Source: Agreia sp. VKM Ac-1783
GTDB lineage: Bacteria > Actinomycetota > Actinomycetes > Actinomycetales > Microbacteriaceae
Assembly: GCF_900177765.1 (NCBI RefSeq)
Contig: NZ_FXWI01000003.1
Location: forward strand, 1 to 64,000
DNA length: 64,000 nt
Direction of reading: 5' to 3'
Position 1 is the first letter of the stretch. Each line of letters begins with the position of its first letter. This document shows positions 43,233 through 51,787 of this stretch, piece by piece. The notes under the pieces are model-generated. The model did no database searches. It was given only the letters and a program-made list of their open reading frames with translations, and was not told where the DNA came from. A program made the translations under genes and the position numbers.

Positions 43233-43290
43233 TTCGCCGAGCGCATGGGTTCATCCACTGTGGTGGTCGTCGACTCGCGCGCTCGGCGAA
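43233..43290. repeat. 12-bp inverted repeat spanning the MFS gene's 3' end
   Basis: TTCGCCGAGCGC (43233-43244) is inverted at 43279-43290, and allowing one mismatch extends it to 15 bp. The left arm is intergenic and the right arm is inside the last codons of the leftward MFS gene. Position between convergent genes suggests termination. Confidence 0.6.
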
Positions 43291-44558
43291 GGGCGTCTCT
43301 CCATCTGCCGCCACGATCCGCCGAGCAGCGGAGTCAACGTGACGGCCGTGTAGGCGATCGCGATGATGCCGAATGCCCAGTTCAGTCCGATGGTGTCGGC
43401 CGCGATGCCTCCGAGCAACGCGCCGAACGGTACCCCCGCCCACGCTCCCGCGTTCACGAGTCCGAACACTCGTCCGCGCATGTGCTCGGGAACACGTTCG
43501 AGCTCGACTGTTCCGAGAATCGGATTGATCGAGCCTGCCGCGAGCCCGGCGAGAGCCGTGATGGCGACCAGAACGGGCAGTGGCGCGCCGAGGGCGAAGG
43601 CGGCGCTAGAGGGCCCTCCCGCGATCGTGAAGCACACAGCCAGGGTGACCCGGCGACCGACGCGATGCGCCACGAATCCGAAAGCGATGTTGCCGAGCAG
43701 TGCGCATCCGCCCATTACGGCGACGAGTAGGCCCAATGCGGCCGCGCCGCCGAGCCTGTCATTCGCGTACAGGGGCAGCAGGGTGGAGCCGCGCGCGGCA
43801 TCCATCAGATTCGTGATGAGGACGAGTCCCACGATGAGACGCATCAGCGGGTCACGGATGACGAAGCGCAGCCCCGCGGCCAGGTCGCGCCAGTAGCCGC
43901 TCGGCTCATCCGGCCTGTTCGCGCCGGCCAGCGAGTGTGCGTCGGCGGCGGTCGCAACGGGAGCGGCGGCGACGAAGAGCCAGGTGAGCAGGGCCGAGAT
44001 CGCGAAGGTGGCGGCGTTGACGAAGAGCGCCGCGATCGGGCCCATGAGGGCCACGAGCAGACCGGCAGCCGTCGCCCCGATCATGCGGGCGAGGCGTTCC
44101 GAGCCGTCGAGCAGACCCACGCTGCGCTCGAGTCGGATGCCGGCCCGCTCGGTGAGCCGTGGCAGCATCACCCGCCGCGCGGTCTGGCCGGGGGTGTCGA
44201 GCAGGCCTCCGGCGAAGACGAGAACGAGAAGCGCCCAGAAGGGCAGCCCGACCGTGAGCGCAAGCACGGGGATCGCGAGCACGGTCGCCCCGCTGATCAC
44301 GTCGGCGACGATGGCCGCGCGACGATGCCCGACGCGATCGACGACCACGCCGCCCAGCGCGCCACCGACGACGATCGGAACGGTGGAGAAGAAGGCGGCG
44401 ATCCCCACCTCGACTCCGGAGCCCCCGAGCCCGAGCACGTAGAAGGGGATCGCGAACGTCGTGACGACATTGCCGGTCTGCGAGATGGCGTGGGCGGTAA
44501 GCAGGGCCGACAGCGATCCGAACGCGCGCCGCCGTTCACGGGATGCCGTCGGCAGCAC
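43251..44558 (-). CDS. Major facilitator superfamily transporter
   Basis: A 435-residue protein with about twelve hydrophobic segments. The first half has AISQTGNVVTTFAIPFYVL and GALGGVVVDRVGHRR, the MFS A-motif; the second half repeats it as FGFVAHRVGRR. It resembles MFS_3 multidrug/macrolide exporters (DHA3 class). The GTG at 44558 begins 24 bases after the ArsR-type regulator stop, making a two-gene operon in which the regulator is first. No clear ribosome site is seen. Confidence 0.82.
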   Translation of the reverse strand: MLPTASRERRRAFGSLSALLTAHAISQTGNVVTTFAIPFYVLGLGGSGVEVGIAAFFSTVPIVVGGALGGVVVDRVGHRRAAIVADVISGATVLAIPVLALTVGLPFWALLVLVFAGGLLDTPGQTARRVMLPRLTERAGIRLERSVGLLDGSERLARMIGATAAGLLVALMGPIAALFVNAATFAISALLTWLFVAAAPVATAADAHSLAGANRPDEPSGYWRDLAAGLRFVIRDPLMRLIVGLVLITNLMDAARGSTLLPLYANDRLGGAAALGLLVAVMGGCALLGNIAFGFVAHRVGRRVTLAVCFTIAGGPSSAAFALGAPLPVLVAITALAGLAAGSINPILGTVELERVPEHMRGRVFGLVNAGAWAGVPFGALLGGIAADTIGLNWAFGIIAIAYTAVTLTPLLGGSWRQMERRPSPSARVDDHHSG

Positions 44559-44581
44559 TGCGGTCAGGGCCGGCGGTAGGC

Positions 44582-45142
44582 CTAGTACACCACCGCCACG
44601 GGCGCGGCGTCGGAGTCCGTGCGGCCCGCGCTCGCCTCCGCATAGCGGGTGACGAGGGCTTCGACCTCGGCGGTCAGCGAGGTGAGTTCGTCGACCGTGA
44701 GCTGCAGCAGGCGGTCTCCGGTCGCGCCGGCCTCGACCCACTCGCGCGGCATGGTCGGCGCGGCGTCGATGTAGTCGGAGAAGCGTGCGGCGTAGGCCTG
44801 CCCGATCGACTTCTGCAGCGCCCATGAGGCCGCTGCCTTCTCGGGGTCGTCGAGCAGCTCTGCCATGTCCCAGCTGGTGAGCGGTGCGGCGGCTTTCCAC
44901 CACCGCTCCCGCTTGTCGGCGCTCTGCGGCTCGGCCGCCACGATGAGGTCGATGGATGCGAGCTTGGCGAGGTGGTAGCTGACCGTGCCCGGCGCCTCAT
45001 CGACGATGTCGCCGAGTTGCGCCGCCGTCTGCGGCCCGTGCTCACGCAGCAGCACGAGCAGTCTGAGTCGGGTCGGATGCGCCAGCACGCGCATCGAGAC
45101 GGCCGAGGTCAGCGGGCTGTGGCCATCGTTCGTGGGGGTCAT
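44582..45142 (-). CDS. ArsR-type helix-turn-helix regulator
   Basis: A 186-residue winged-helix protein: SMRVLAHPTRLRLLVLLREHGPQTAAQLGDIVDEAPGTVSYHLAKLASIDLI is the ArsR/HTH_20 domain. The C-terminal half is helical and probably binds ligand. No metal-binding Cys cluster is seen, so it probably senses an organic compound. It heads the operon with the MFS exporter. A 30-base palindrome lies 16 bases upstream of its ATG. Confidence 0.86.
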   Translation of the reverse strand: MTPTNDGHSPLTSAVSMRVLAHPTRLRLLVLLREHGPQTAAQLGDIVDEAPGTVSYHLAKLASIDLIVAAEPQSADKRERWWKAAAPLTSWDMAELLDDPEKAAASWALQKSIGQAYAARFSDYIDAAPTMPREWVEAGATGDRLLQLTVDELTSLTAEVEALVTRYAEASAGRTDSDAAPVAVVY

Positions 45143-45158
45143 GCAGCCACGGTAACTA

Positions 45159-45188
45159 CACAAGAACTATTGCGCAACAGTTCTTGTG
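45159..45188. promoter_or_regulatory. Near-perfect 30-bp operator of the ArsR-type regulator
   Basis: CACAAGAACT (45159-45168) and its exact inverse AGTTCTTGTG (45179-45188) enclose a second palindrome TTGCGCAA. Only one central base pair breaks the 30-base symmetry. It lies just upstream of the regulator-exporter operon. Confidence 0.8.
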
Positions 45189-45204
45189 GATCTCGAGACT
45201 CGAC

Positions 45205-45936
45205 TCAGGGCGCGGAGCTCAGCGCGAGAAGCCGCCGTTCGATCTCGAAGCGGTAGTCCTCGAGGGCGCGTCGCACGTGGTGAGCGGCGCGCTCGCCGGC
45301 GCGCTCCGAGTCGCCCTCCCGAATGGCATCCAGGATCTCAGCGTGTTCGCGGATCGCCCGCTCGGCATCGCGTACCTCTTGGCCCAGCTCGAGAAAGCTC
45401 ACCTGCGCCTGCAGTTCGCGGATGCGCACCACGGCGTCGACGAAGAAGATGTTGTGCGAGCTCTCGGCGACCGTCGTGTGGAACTTCTCGTCGGCGCGGG
45501 TGAACGTGGCCCAGTCTTCGTTCGCGACAGAAGAGCGCCCGAGCTCGACCGCCTCGTCGAGCGCCATGACCTCCTTGGGCGTGGCGTGTTGGGCGGCGAG
45601 AGTGGCGGATTCGCGCTCCTGAACGGCGCGGAACCGGAACAGTGCCGCGATCTGGTCCATGTCGGTGGGGCGGAACGGCACGGGGTGCGCGCCGCGCAGC
45701 GACTCGGTGCCGCGTCCGACGAAGAGGCCTCGCCCACGCTCGGCCTTGACCCGCCCGATGGCCGACAGCATTTTGAGCGCCTCGCGCACGGTTCGCTGGC
45801 TGGTGCCGAGCTCCTTGGCCAGTTCTGTCTCCGTGGGCAGCCGATCGCCGGGCTTGAGATCGCGTGCCGAGATCAGAACGATGATCTCGTCGACCACCCG
45901 CTCGTAGGCAGGGCGGTATTCCTCTTCAGTCGACAC
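45205..45936 (-). CDS. GntR/FCD-family transcriptional regulator
   Basis: A 243-residue FadR-type regulator. The HTH reads GDRLPTETELAKELGTSQRTVREALKMLSAIG (about 30-61). The all-helical FCD domain (about 90-235) includes ADEKFHTTVAESSHNIFF and REHAEILDAIREGDSERAGERAAHH, with His/Asp ligand positions for a metal-bound carboxylate effector. It is the last gene on the leftward side of the sugar locus and most likely controls it, sensing a sugar acid. Confidence 0.88.
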   Translation of the reverse strand: MSTEEEYRPAYERVVDEIIVLISARDLKPGDRLPTETELAKELGTSQRTVREALKMLSAIGRVKAERGRGLFVGRGTESLRGAHPVPFRPTDMDQIAALFRFRAVQERESATLAAQHATPKEVMALDEAVELGRSSVANEDWATFTRADEKFHTTVAESSHNIFFVDAVVRIRELQAQVSFLELGQEVRDAERAIREHAEILDAIREGDSERAGERAAHHVRRALEDYRFEIERRLLALSSAP

Positions 45937-46007
45937 GGGCGCTCCTTCAGGTACTCAGTGGATTCTCGCATGCTGGTGCTGGCCGCAGGCTCAGCACTGA
46001 CGGGCTC

Positions 46008-46961
46008 TCAGCGGGTCACGAGGTCTCGGCCGACATCGGCGGGCGACCATGCGGCCACCCCCTCCCAATCGCCCGCGTGCACGCATGCGGCGGCACCCAA
46101 CTGCGATGCCAGTCGCAGCCGGGTCTCGACGTCGTCGCCGCGGCTCAGCGCCACGAGGTAACCGGCGACGAACGCGTCGCCCGCACCCACCGTATCCACG
46201 ACATCCACGGGCACCGGCGTGCCGAGAGTGGTGACGTCGTCGATGCGGGCGGCCGACCCGTGCGCGCCATCGGTGACGACGACGTGGCGGTGGCCGTCTG
46301 CCGCGAGTGCGTCTGCCGCCTCTGCCGCGGTAGCTTGCTCGCCGATCCACCCGGGCAGCAGCAGACCGACCTCGTCGACACTGGCGAAGACGATGTCGGC
46401 GCACCGCGCGATCGTGCGGTAAGTGGGACCCGCGTCGACTGTCGACCACAGCCTGGAACGATGGTTCACGTCGAACGACACGGTGCAACCGGCCTCGCTC
46501 GCCCGAGCCAACAGGCGCTCGACCGCGTCGCGGGCCGACGCCGACAGAGCGGCGGTGATCCCCGTGAGGTGGACAAGAGTGCCCGCGGTGAGCTCGAGAC
46601 GATCGACATCGGAGGGACTCAGGGCGCTGCCGGCGCTGAGTGCTCGGTAGTAGGTGACGTCGGTGCGCCCGCCCGCGGTAACCTCTTTGATCAGCAATCC
46701 GGTGGGATGCGCGGGGTCGACGATGGCGCGCACGTCGACTCCCTCGGCCCTCAACTCGCGCACGACACGCTCGCCGAGGCCGTCGGCTCCGACGCGTCCC
46801 AGCCAGGTTGCTGCGAGACCGAGTCGGGCGGCGGCCATGACCACGTTGCCCTCGGCGCCGCCGGTGCTCACCGTCACATCGGGAGCTCGGCGCAGGCCGT
46901 CGACGGAGTCGGTGCGGAAGACGGCCAATCCCTCGCCCACGGTGACGAGACGGTCGATCAT
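46008..46961 (-). CDS. PfkB-family 2-keto-3-deoxygluconate kinase-like sugar kinase
   Basis: A 317-residue ribokinase-fold kinase: VTVGEGLAVFRTDSVDGLRRAPDVTVSTGGAEGNVVMAAARLG and the PfkB motif DTVGAGDAFVAGYLVAL (about 254-270) with catalytic Asp. Best fit is KDG kinase, phosphorylating a 2-keto-3-deoxy-sugar acid for the adjacent aldolase. It overlaps that aldolase gene by four bases (ATGA). The stereochemistry of the substrate cannot be told from sequence. Confidence 0.85.
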   Translation of the reverse strand: MIDRLVTVGEGLAVFRTDSVDGLRRAPDVTVSTGGAEGNVVMAAARLGLAATWLGRVGADGLGERVVRELRAEGVDVRAIVDPAHPTGLLIKEVTAGGRTDVTYYRALSAGSALSPSDVDRLELTAGTLVHLTGITAALSASARDAVERLLARASEAGCTVSFDVNHRSRLWSTVDAGPTYRTIARCADIVFASVDEVGLLLPGWIGEQATAAEAADALAADGHRHVVVTDGAHGSAARIDDVTTLGTPVPVDVVDTVGAGDAFVAGYLVALSRGDDVETRLRLASQLGAAACVHAGDWEGVAAWSPADVGRDLVTR

Positions 46962-47581
46962 CGCGCGACCTCCTGTCTGAAGCGGCGGGCGCGCTCGGTC
47001 GTCTCCGCGAAGGCGCCGCGCACGATCTCCGCGCGCGGAGTGATCCAACTGGTGCTGACCGACGCGACGCCGTCGATCGCGTACGACGCCGCATTCTCGA
47101 TGCCGATTCCACCGCTCGGCACGAACGAGATGTCGGCGAATGGCCCTCGGAGCGCGGAGATCATCGCGGCTCCGCCCAGCTGGGCCGCCGGAAAGAGCTT
47201 GAGCGTGCGGATTCCCTCATCGCGGGCCACCATCACCTCGCTCGACGATGCCACGCCGGGAACACACGCCACGTCGAGCGCGGCCGAAGCCCGGATGACC
47301 GGAATGGAGATGCCTGGGCTCACGATGAACCGGGCGCCGTTCTCGACCGACCCCTCGGCCTGCTGGGCTGAGAGCACCGTGCCCGCGCCGACCACGAAGC
47401 CGGGCACGCTCGACATGAGTCTCATCGCCTCGAGCGCTCGCGGCGTGCGCAGCGTCACTTCTGCGCAGGAGACGCCTCCGGCCACCAGCGCCTCCGCCAG
47501 CGGCACCGCGTTGGCGGGATCGTCGATGACCACGACGGGAAGGACCCGGATGGCGGCCAGCTCGTCGAGGATGCTCGTCAT
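46958..47581 (-). CDS. KDPG/KHG-type aldolase
   Basis: A 207-residue class I aldolase: LPVVVIDDPANAVPLAEALVAGGVSCAEVTLRT, FVVGAGTVLSAQQAE, FIVSPG and TLKLFPAAQLGG, whose Lys forms the Schiff base. It splits 2-keto-3-deoxy-6-phospho-sugar acids into pyruvate and an aldehyde phosphate. It overlaps the SDR gene upstream and the kinase gene downstream, so the order SDR-aldolase-kinase is tightly coupled. Confidence 0.88.
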   Translation of the reverse strand: MTSILDELAAIRVLPVVVIDDPANAVPLAEALVAGGVSCAEVTLRTPRALEAMRLMSSVPGFVVGAGTVLSAQQAEGSVENGARFIVSPGISIPVIRASAALDVACVPGVASSSEVMVARDEGIRTLKLFPAAQLGGAAMISALRGPFADISFVPSGGIGIENAASYAIDGVASVSTSWITPRAEIVRGAFAETTERARRFRQEVAR

Positions 47582-48333
47582 CGCGCGAGCCACCCTCCGT
47601 CGACGGGAAGAACGGTGCCGGTGACGTAGTTCGACGCGGACGAAGCGAGGAACACCGCAGCGCCGCCCAGGTCGGAGGCCTCGCCCCACCTGCCGGCGGG
47701 GATGCGCTCGAGAATCGATCTCGATCGGTCGGCGTCGTTGCGCAGTGCCTCGGTGTTATCGGTGCTGATGTAGCCCGGCGCGATCGCGTTCACCTGCACG
47801 CCGGATGCCGCCCACTCGTTCGACAGTGCTCGCGTGAGCCCGAGGATGCCCGACTTCGCGGCTGCGTAGCCGGGAACGTTGATGCCGCCTTGAAAACTCA
47901 GCAGGCTCGCGGTGAAGATGATCTTGCCTGAACCCCGAGCGATCATCGGCCTCGCGACCGCCTGCGAGAGCACGAAGTGACTCGAAAGATCGACCTCGAT
48001 CACCCTGTCCCACGACGACAGAGGGTGGTCGACGGCAGGCGCGCGTTCGATCGTGCCCGCGTTGTTGACCAGGATGTCTGGCGCCCGTTCCGCGAGTTCG
48101 TCGCCGAGTGCCTCGACGGCTGCCCGGTCGGAGAAATCGACCGTGCGGGCCTCGAACTGCCGCCCCAATGCGCGGATCTCGCCCGCCACGTCGTCGGCGG
48201 CGGCTGCGTTCGCGCTGACCCCGACGACATCGGCGCCGGCCTCGGCAAGCGCCCGAGCCATGGATCGGCCGATGCCACGCCGGGCTCCGGTGACGACGGC
48301 GAGCCTGCCAGAAAGGTCGAACAGGCCGGTCAT
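47578..48333 (-). CDS. SDR-family sugar-acid dehydrogenase (KduD-like)
   Basis: A 251-residue classical SDR. VTGARRGIGRSMARAL binds NAD(P), NNAGTIERAP, SLLSFQGG and YAAAKSGILGLTRALSNEWA give the Ser-Tyr-Lys site, and NAIAPGYISTDNTEALR is typical of 2-deoxy-D-gluconate 3-dehydrogenase/KduD and 2-keto-3-deoxy-L-fuconate dehydrogenases. It may oxidise the 4-position of a keto-deoxy-acid. ATG at 48333 overlaps the alcohol dehydrogenase stop. Confidence 0.87.
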   Translation of the reverse strand: MTGLFDLSGRLAVVTGARRGIGRSMARALAEAGADVVGVSANAAAADDVAGEIRALGRQFEARTVDFSDRAAVEALGDELAERAPDILVNNAGTIERAPAVDHPLSSWDRVIEVDLSSHFVLSQAVARPMIARGSGKIIFTASLLSFQGGINVPGYAAAKSGILGLTRALSNEWAASGVQVNAIAPGYISTDNTEALRNDADRSRSILERIPAGRWGEASDLGGAAVFLASSASNYVTGTVLPVDGGWLAR

Positions 48334-49358
48334 GCGCCGGCCTCCGAGCCTGCGGCGACGTCGACAAGCACCTTGAGGGCCTGCCCCGATGCGAGCTCGT
48401 CGATGGCCTTGCCGGTCTCCTCGAGTGGAACGACGGAGGTCACCAGCGCATCGACCGGAATCACGCCGCTCGCCAACAGCTCGACCGCACGCTCGAAGTC
48501 CGAGCGCTGGTATACACGCGCACCGAGAATGCGCAGCTCCCGCCAGAAGACTCGCTGGAGGTCGATCTCGCGCGGAGTCGAATGGATGGCGACGACCACG
48601 AGGGTGCCGCGCACCTTGAGCAGGCCCGTTGCCTGGCGCACCGCGGCGGCGGCGCCGGAGACCTCGAAGACGACGTCGGCGCCGTTCCCCTCCGTCCAGT
48701 CGGCCACGGTCGCGTCGATGTCGGTGGGGGCGACCGCCTCGAAGCCGAGAGCTGCGACGCGGTCGCGGCGCGCGGCATCCAATTCGACGACGACGACTCG
48801 AGCGCCCGCGTGCCGGGCGACCGTGGCGATGAGCACGCCGATCGGGCCGCCGCCGAGCACCACGACGGTGTCGCCGACCTGCAGTCCTGAGCGGCGAACG
48901 TCGTGCACCGCGACCGCGGTCGGCTCGACCAGTGCGGCGTCGCGCAGCTCCATGGTCTCGGGAAGGCGCACAAGCGTGGTGGCCGGCACGGTCCAGAGTT
49001 CCTGCAAGGCGCCGGGGGAGTCGATGCCCACGAACGTGAGGTTCTGGCAGATGTGCTGATTGCCGGCGAGACACGCGGCGCAGCTGTTGTCCCACAGCAG
49101 GGGCATCACGGTCACCCGGTCGCCGACCTGCCACTCGGCGACGCCGTCGCCGAGCGCCTCGATGGTGCCGGATGCCTCGTGCCCGAACACGAGGGGCGTC
49201 GCGACCCGCGCATCCATATTTCCGTGCGCGATGTGCAGGTCCGTTCCGCACAACCCGCAATAGGCCACGCGGATGCGGGCCTCGCCCGGCCCCGGCTCGT
49301 TCTGCTCGGCTGTGATCGTCTCGATGCGGCCATCGCCGACGTATGCAGCACCCCTCAT
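48330..49358 (-). CDS. Zinc-dependent medium-chain alcohol/sugar dehydrogenase
   Basis: A 342-residue MDR enzyme. YCGLCGTDLHIAHGN and FGHEASGTIEAL hold the catalytic zinc ligands, CAACLAGNQHIC gives three structural-zinc Cys (the usual fourth position appears to be Asp), and VVVLGGGPIGVLIATVARHAG binds NAD(P). It resembles sorbitol/threonine/L-galactonate-type dehydrogenases. It is the first gene of the leftward operon. The ATG at 49358 follows GGAAAGTGAG; an upstream ATG near 49414 is less likely. Confidence 0.86.
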   Translation of the reverse strand: MRGAAYVGDGRIETITAEQNEPGPGEARIRVAYCGLCGTDLHIAHGNMDARVATPLVFGHEASGTIEALGDGVAEWQVGDRVTVMPLLWDNSCAACLAGNQHICQNLTFVGIDSPGALQELWTVPATTLVRLPETMELRDAALVEPTAVAVHDVRRSGLQVGDTVVVLGGGPIGVLIATVARHAGARVVVVELDAARRDRVAALGFEAVAPTDIDATVADWTEGNGADVVFEVSGAAAAVRQATGLLKVRGTLVVVAIHSTPREIDLQRVFWRELRILGARVYQRSDFERAVELLASGVIPVDALVTSVVPLEETGKAIDELASGQALKVLVDVAAGSEAGA

Positions 49359-49377
49359 TGGGTTCTCACTTTCCTGC

Positions 49378-49390
49378 GTGGAAAATCCAC
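49378..49390. promoter_or_regulatory. Short palindrome in the dehydrogenase leader
   Basis: GTGGA-AAA-TCCAC lies 20 bases upstream of the alcohol dehydrogenase start, in the divergent control region. It could be an auxiliary operator. Confidence 0.35.
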
Positions 49391-49425
49391 GGTTGATAAA
49401 CGGGTCGTCATTCATTATGTTGCAC

Positions 49426-49445
49426 TTGACGCAAATGATCGTCAA
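49426..49445. promoter_or_regulatory. Operator between divergent sugar operons
   Basis: TTGACG-N8-CGTCAA is a perfect palindrome of 6-bp arms, 26 bases before the ABC binding-protein gene. A dimer here, probably the FCD/GntR protein of the locus, could control both directions. The exact owner is inference. Confidence 0.55.
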
Positions 49446-49471
49446 TGAAGTCGACCAAATGAAGGACATCG

Positions 49472-50842
49472 ATGTCTCAATTCACTGAAAAGACCCAGCC
49501 TCGGCGCCGGGTCGCCCTGTCTCTCGCAGCGACGGCCGCCACGGCCCTCGTCCTCATCACCGCCGGCTGCAGCAGCTCCGGTTCCACCTCAGCGGGGGAG
49601 TTCGGCTTTCCCGAGGCCAAGCAGGACACGTCTGCGACGATCACGGTCTGGGTCGACTCCGACCGACAGGCCGTCGTCGACGCGTTCGAGGCTGCGCACC
49701 CCGAGATCAAGGTCGACGCGGTCAGCTACGACGGCTCGGCGAACGGCTCGAACTCTTTCCGTACCAAGATGCAGCTGTTCGACCGCTCGGGCAGCGGCTG
49801 GCCCGACGTGGTCTTCTCGACGCAGAACAATGACGCCGCCTGGGCGAGCCAGAAGACCAACGGCAAGCAGGCCTTCGCGGCACAGCTCGACGGGGGCCTG
49901 ATCGAGAAGGACACGCTGTCGAACTTCACCGAGGGATCGCTCGACCCCTGCACGGTCGACGGCAAGGTCTACTGCCTGCGCAACGACCTCGCCCAGTCGG
50001 TGATGTGGTACGACAAGACTCTCCTCGACCAGTTCGGCTACGCCGTGCCCACCACGTGGGAGGAGTACGAGGACCTCGGAAAGAAGGTCGCCGCAGAGCA
50101 CCCTGGATACATCATCGGCACGGCGGGCGACGCGTGGACGCCCGAGGTGTTCTTCTGGGGATCGAAGTGCCAGGCGAACGACGTCACCGGGCCGCGTGAG
50201 GTGACGGTCAACACGACGAGCGACGAGTGCACCCGTGCCGCGACGATGCTCGACACGCTGCGCGAGAACGGCACCGTACCCAATGTGAGCGTCTTCACGC
50301 CCGAGTTCCTGCAGCAGTACACCGGCAAGGTGCTCATGCTTCAGGGCCCGGCCTGGTACGCCGGAGCGATCTTCAACAACCCGAACTCTCTGAACGTCCC
50401 CGCCGGTGAGCTGGGCGTTGGCGCACCGCTGCCATGGAAGGGTGAGGACCCCGTGACGGGCAACGTGGGTGGTGGAACCTGGTTCATCAGCAGCCACTCC
50501 GCCAACCTCGAGGCGGCCAAGGCCTTCGCCGAGTTCGCCACGACCGCCGACGACTACCAGGTCGAGAAGGCACCCGGCTACCCGGCCTATGCGCCGGCGG
50601 CAGAGAAGTGGATCGCCAAGCAGGAGTCGAGCGGATACTTCGCCACACCTCTGACGGCTCTGACCGAGGCCGGCTCGCAGATCTGGTCTGGCTGGGGCGC
50701 GGGCGTCTTCAGCCAGGAGGCCATCTGGGCCAAGACGATCACTCCGGCCATCGCCAGCGGCGAGTCGATCGAGGAGCTGCTGCCGAAGTGGCAGGAGGCC
50801 ATCAAGAACCAGGCACAGGTCGACGGGTACACCGTCAAATGA
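49472..50842 (+). CDS. ABC sugar transporter substrate-binding lipoprotein
   Basis: A 456-residue family 1 binding protein. The signal has twin Arg-rich n-region PRRRVALSLAATAATALVLITAGC with lipobox. ITVWVDSDRQAVVDAFEAAHPEIKVD opens domain 1, VPTTWEEYEDLGKKVA is the family hinge region, and GGGTWFISSHSANLEAAKAF lies in domain 2. It binds a sugar outside the cell for the two permeases that follow. The stop overlaps the first permease start (ATGA). Confidence 0.9.
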   Translation: MSQFTEKTQPRRRVALSLAATAATALVLITAGCSSSGSTSAGEFGFPEAKQDTSATITVWVDSDRQAVVDAFEAAHPEIKVDAVSYDGSANGSNSFRTKMQLFDRSGSGWPDVVFSTQNNDAAWASQKTNGKQAFAAQLDGGLIEKDTLSNFTEGSLDPCTVDGKVYCLRNDLAQSVMWYDKTLLDQFGYAVPTTWEEYEDLGKKVAAEHPGYIIGTAGDAWTPEVFFWGSKCQANDVTGPREVTVNTTSDECTRAATMLDTLRENGTVPNVSVFTPEFLQQYTGKVLMLQGPAWYAGAIFNNPNSLNVPAGELGVGAPLPWKGEDPVTGNVGGGTWFISSHSANLEAAKAFAEFATTADDYQVEKAPGYPAYAPAAEKWIAKQESSGYFATPLTALTEAGSQIWSGWGAGVFSQEAIWAKTITPAIASGESIEELLPKWQEAIKNQAQVDGYTVK

Positions 50843-51783
50843 CGGCTGCCATCGCTACCACCCCGGAGCTCGTCGACGCCACTGCGCGTCGGCGGGCTCC
50901 GGCCCCCCGCACCCGCTTCGGCGGTGCCCGTCCGGGAATGTCGTACGTGTTCCTGGCCCCCTACCTCGCCCTGACCCTGGCGTTCGGGGTTCTGCCGGCG
51001 CTCTACGCCCTCGTGCTCGCGTTCACCGACGGTGGCGGCGGATTCGTCGGCGTCGACAACTTCGTCAAGGTCATCAGCGACTTCCGCTTCGGCCCCGCCG
51101 TGGTGCACGTGGCCATCTACCTGGTGATCTGGCTCATCTCGCTCGTCATCCTGGTGACGGTGCTGGCCATCGTGGTGCACGCGATCAAGGTGCGCTGGCT
51201 CAACACGACCCTCAGATTCGTCTTCTATCTACCGGGAGCCCTCGCCGGCGCATCCTCGGTGCTTCTCTGGCTCTTCGTTCTCGACCCGACCAGCAGCCCG
51301 GTCAGCGGGCTCCTGCAACTCTTGGGGTTCGACAGCTTCGTTCAGGTGATCGTTCCAGCGAACCTGCCTCCCATCTTTGCGATCATCGCGTTCTGGACCG
51401 GAGCCGGCGGCTGGATCGTCATCATGTACGGCGCCCTGAACAACATCAGTTCGGAGGTCATGGAGGCGGCTCGCATCGACGGTGCCAGCACGTTCCAGAT
51501 CGCGACCCAGATTCAGATCCCCCTGCTGCGCAAGTGGATCTCGTATATGGGTGTGATGTCGCTCGCCGCGGGTACCCAGCTGTTCGTCGAGCCGCAACTG
51601 CTCTCGCAAGCCAGCAACGCCATCGTGCCGAACGACTACTCCCTCAACCAGCTGGCGTACCAGTACGCCTTCCAGCAGAACGACTTCAACGGATCGGCAG
51701 CGATCTCGCTGCTGCTGCTCGTCGTCGCCCTCGCGTTGTCGACCGTCTTCGTGACGCGCGGCGGCCTCTTCGATACGGAATAG
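50839..51783 (+). CDS. ABC sugar transporter permease 1 (MalF-like)
   Basis: A 314-residue permease with six transmembrane segments. The EAA loop reads EVMEAARIDGASTFQIATQIQIP (about 205-227) for contact with the ATPase. It pairs with the following permease. As is usual for CUT1 systems in Gram-positives, no ATPase gene is present, so a shared MsmK-type ATPase elsewhere is expected. Confidence 0.88.
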   Translation: MTAAIATTPELVDATARRRAPAPRTRFGGARPGMSYVFLAPYLALTLAFGVLPALYALVLAFTDGGGGFVGVDNFVKVISDFRFGPAVVHVAIYLVIWLISLVILVTVLAIVVHAIKVRWLNTTLRFVFYLPGALAGASSVLLWLFVLDPTSSPVSGLLQLLGFDSFVQVIVPANLPPIFAIIAFWTGAGGWIVIMYGALNNISSEVMEAARIDGASTFQIATQIQIPLLRKWISYMGVMSLAAGTQLFVEPQLLSQASNAIVPNDYSLNQLAYQYAFQQNDFNGSAAISLLLLVVALALSTVFVTRGGLFDTE

Positions 51784-51787
51784 GACA

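Noticed and set aside
43233-43290. Independent terminator or mobile element at the MFS 3' end
   Set aside because: Arms are short and the right arm is coding. Kept only as a low-confidence member of the inverted-repeat group.
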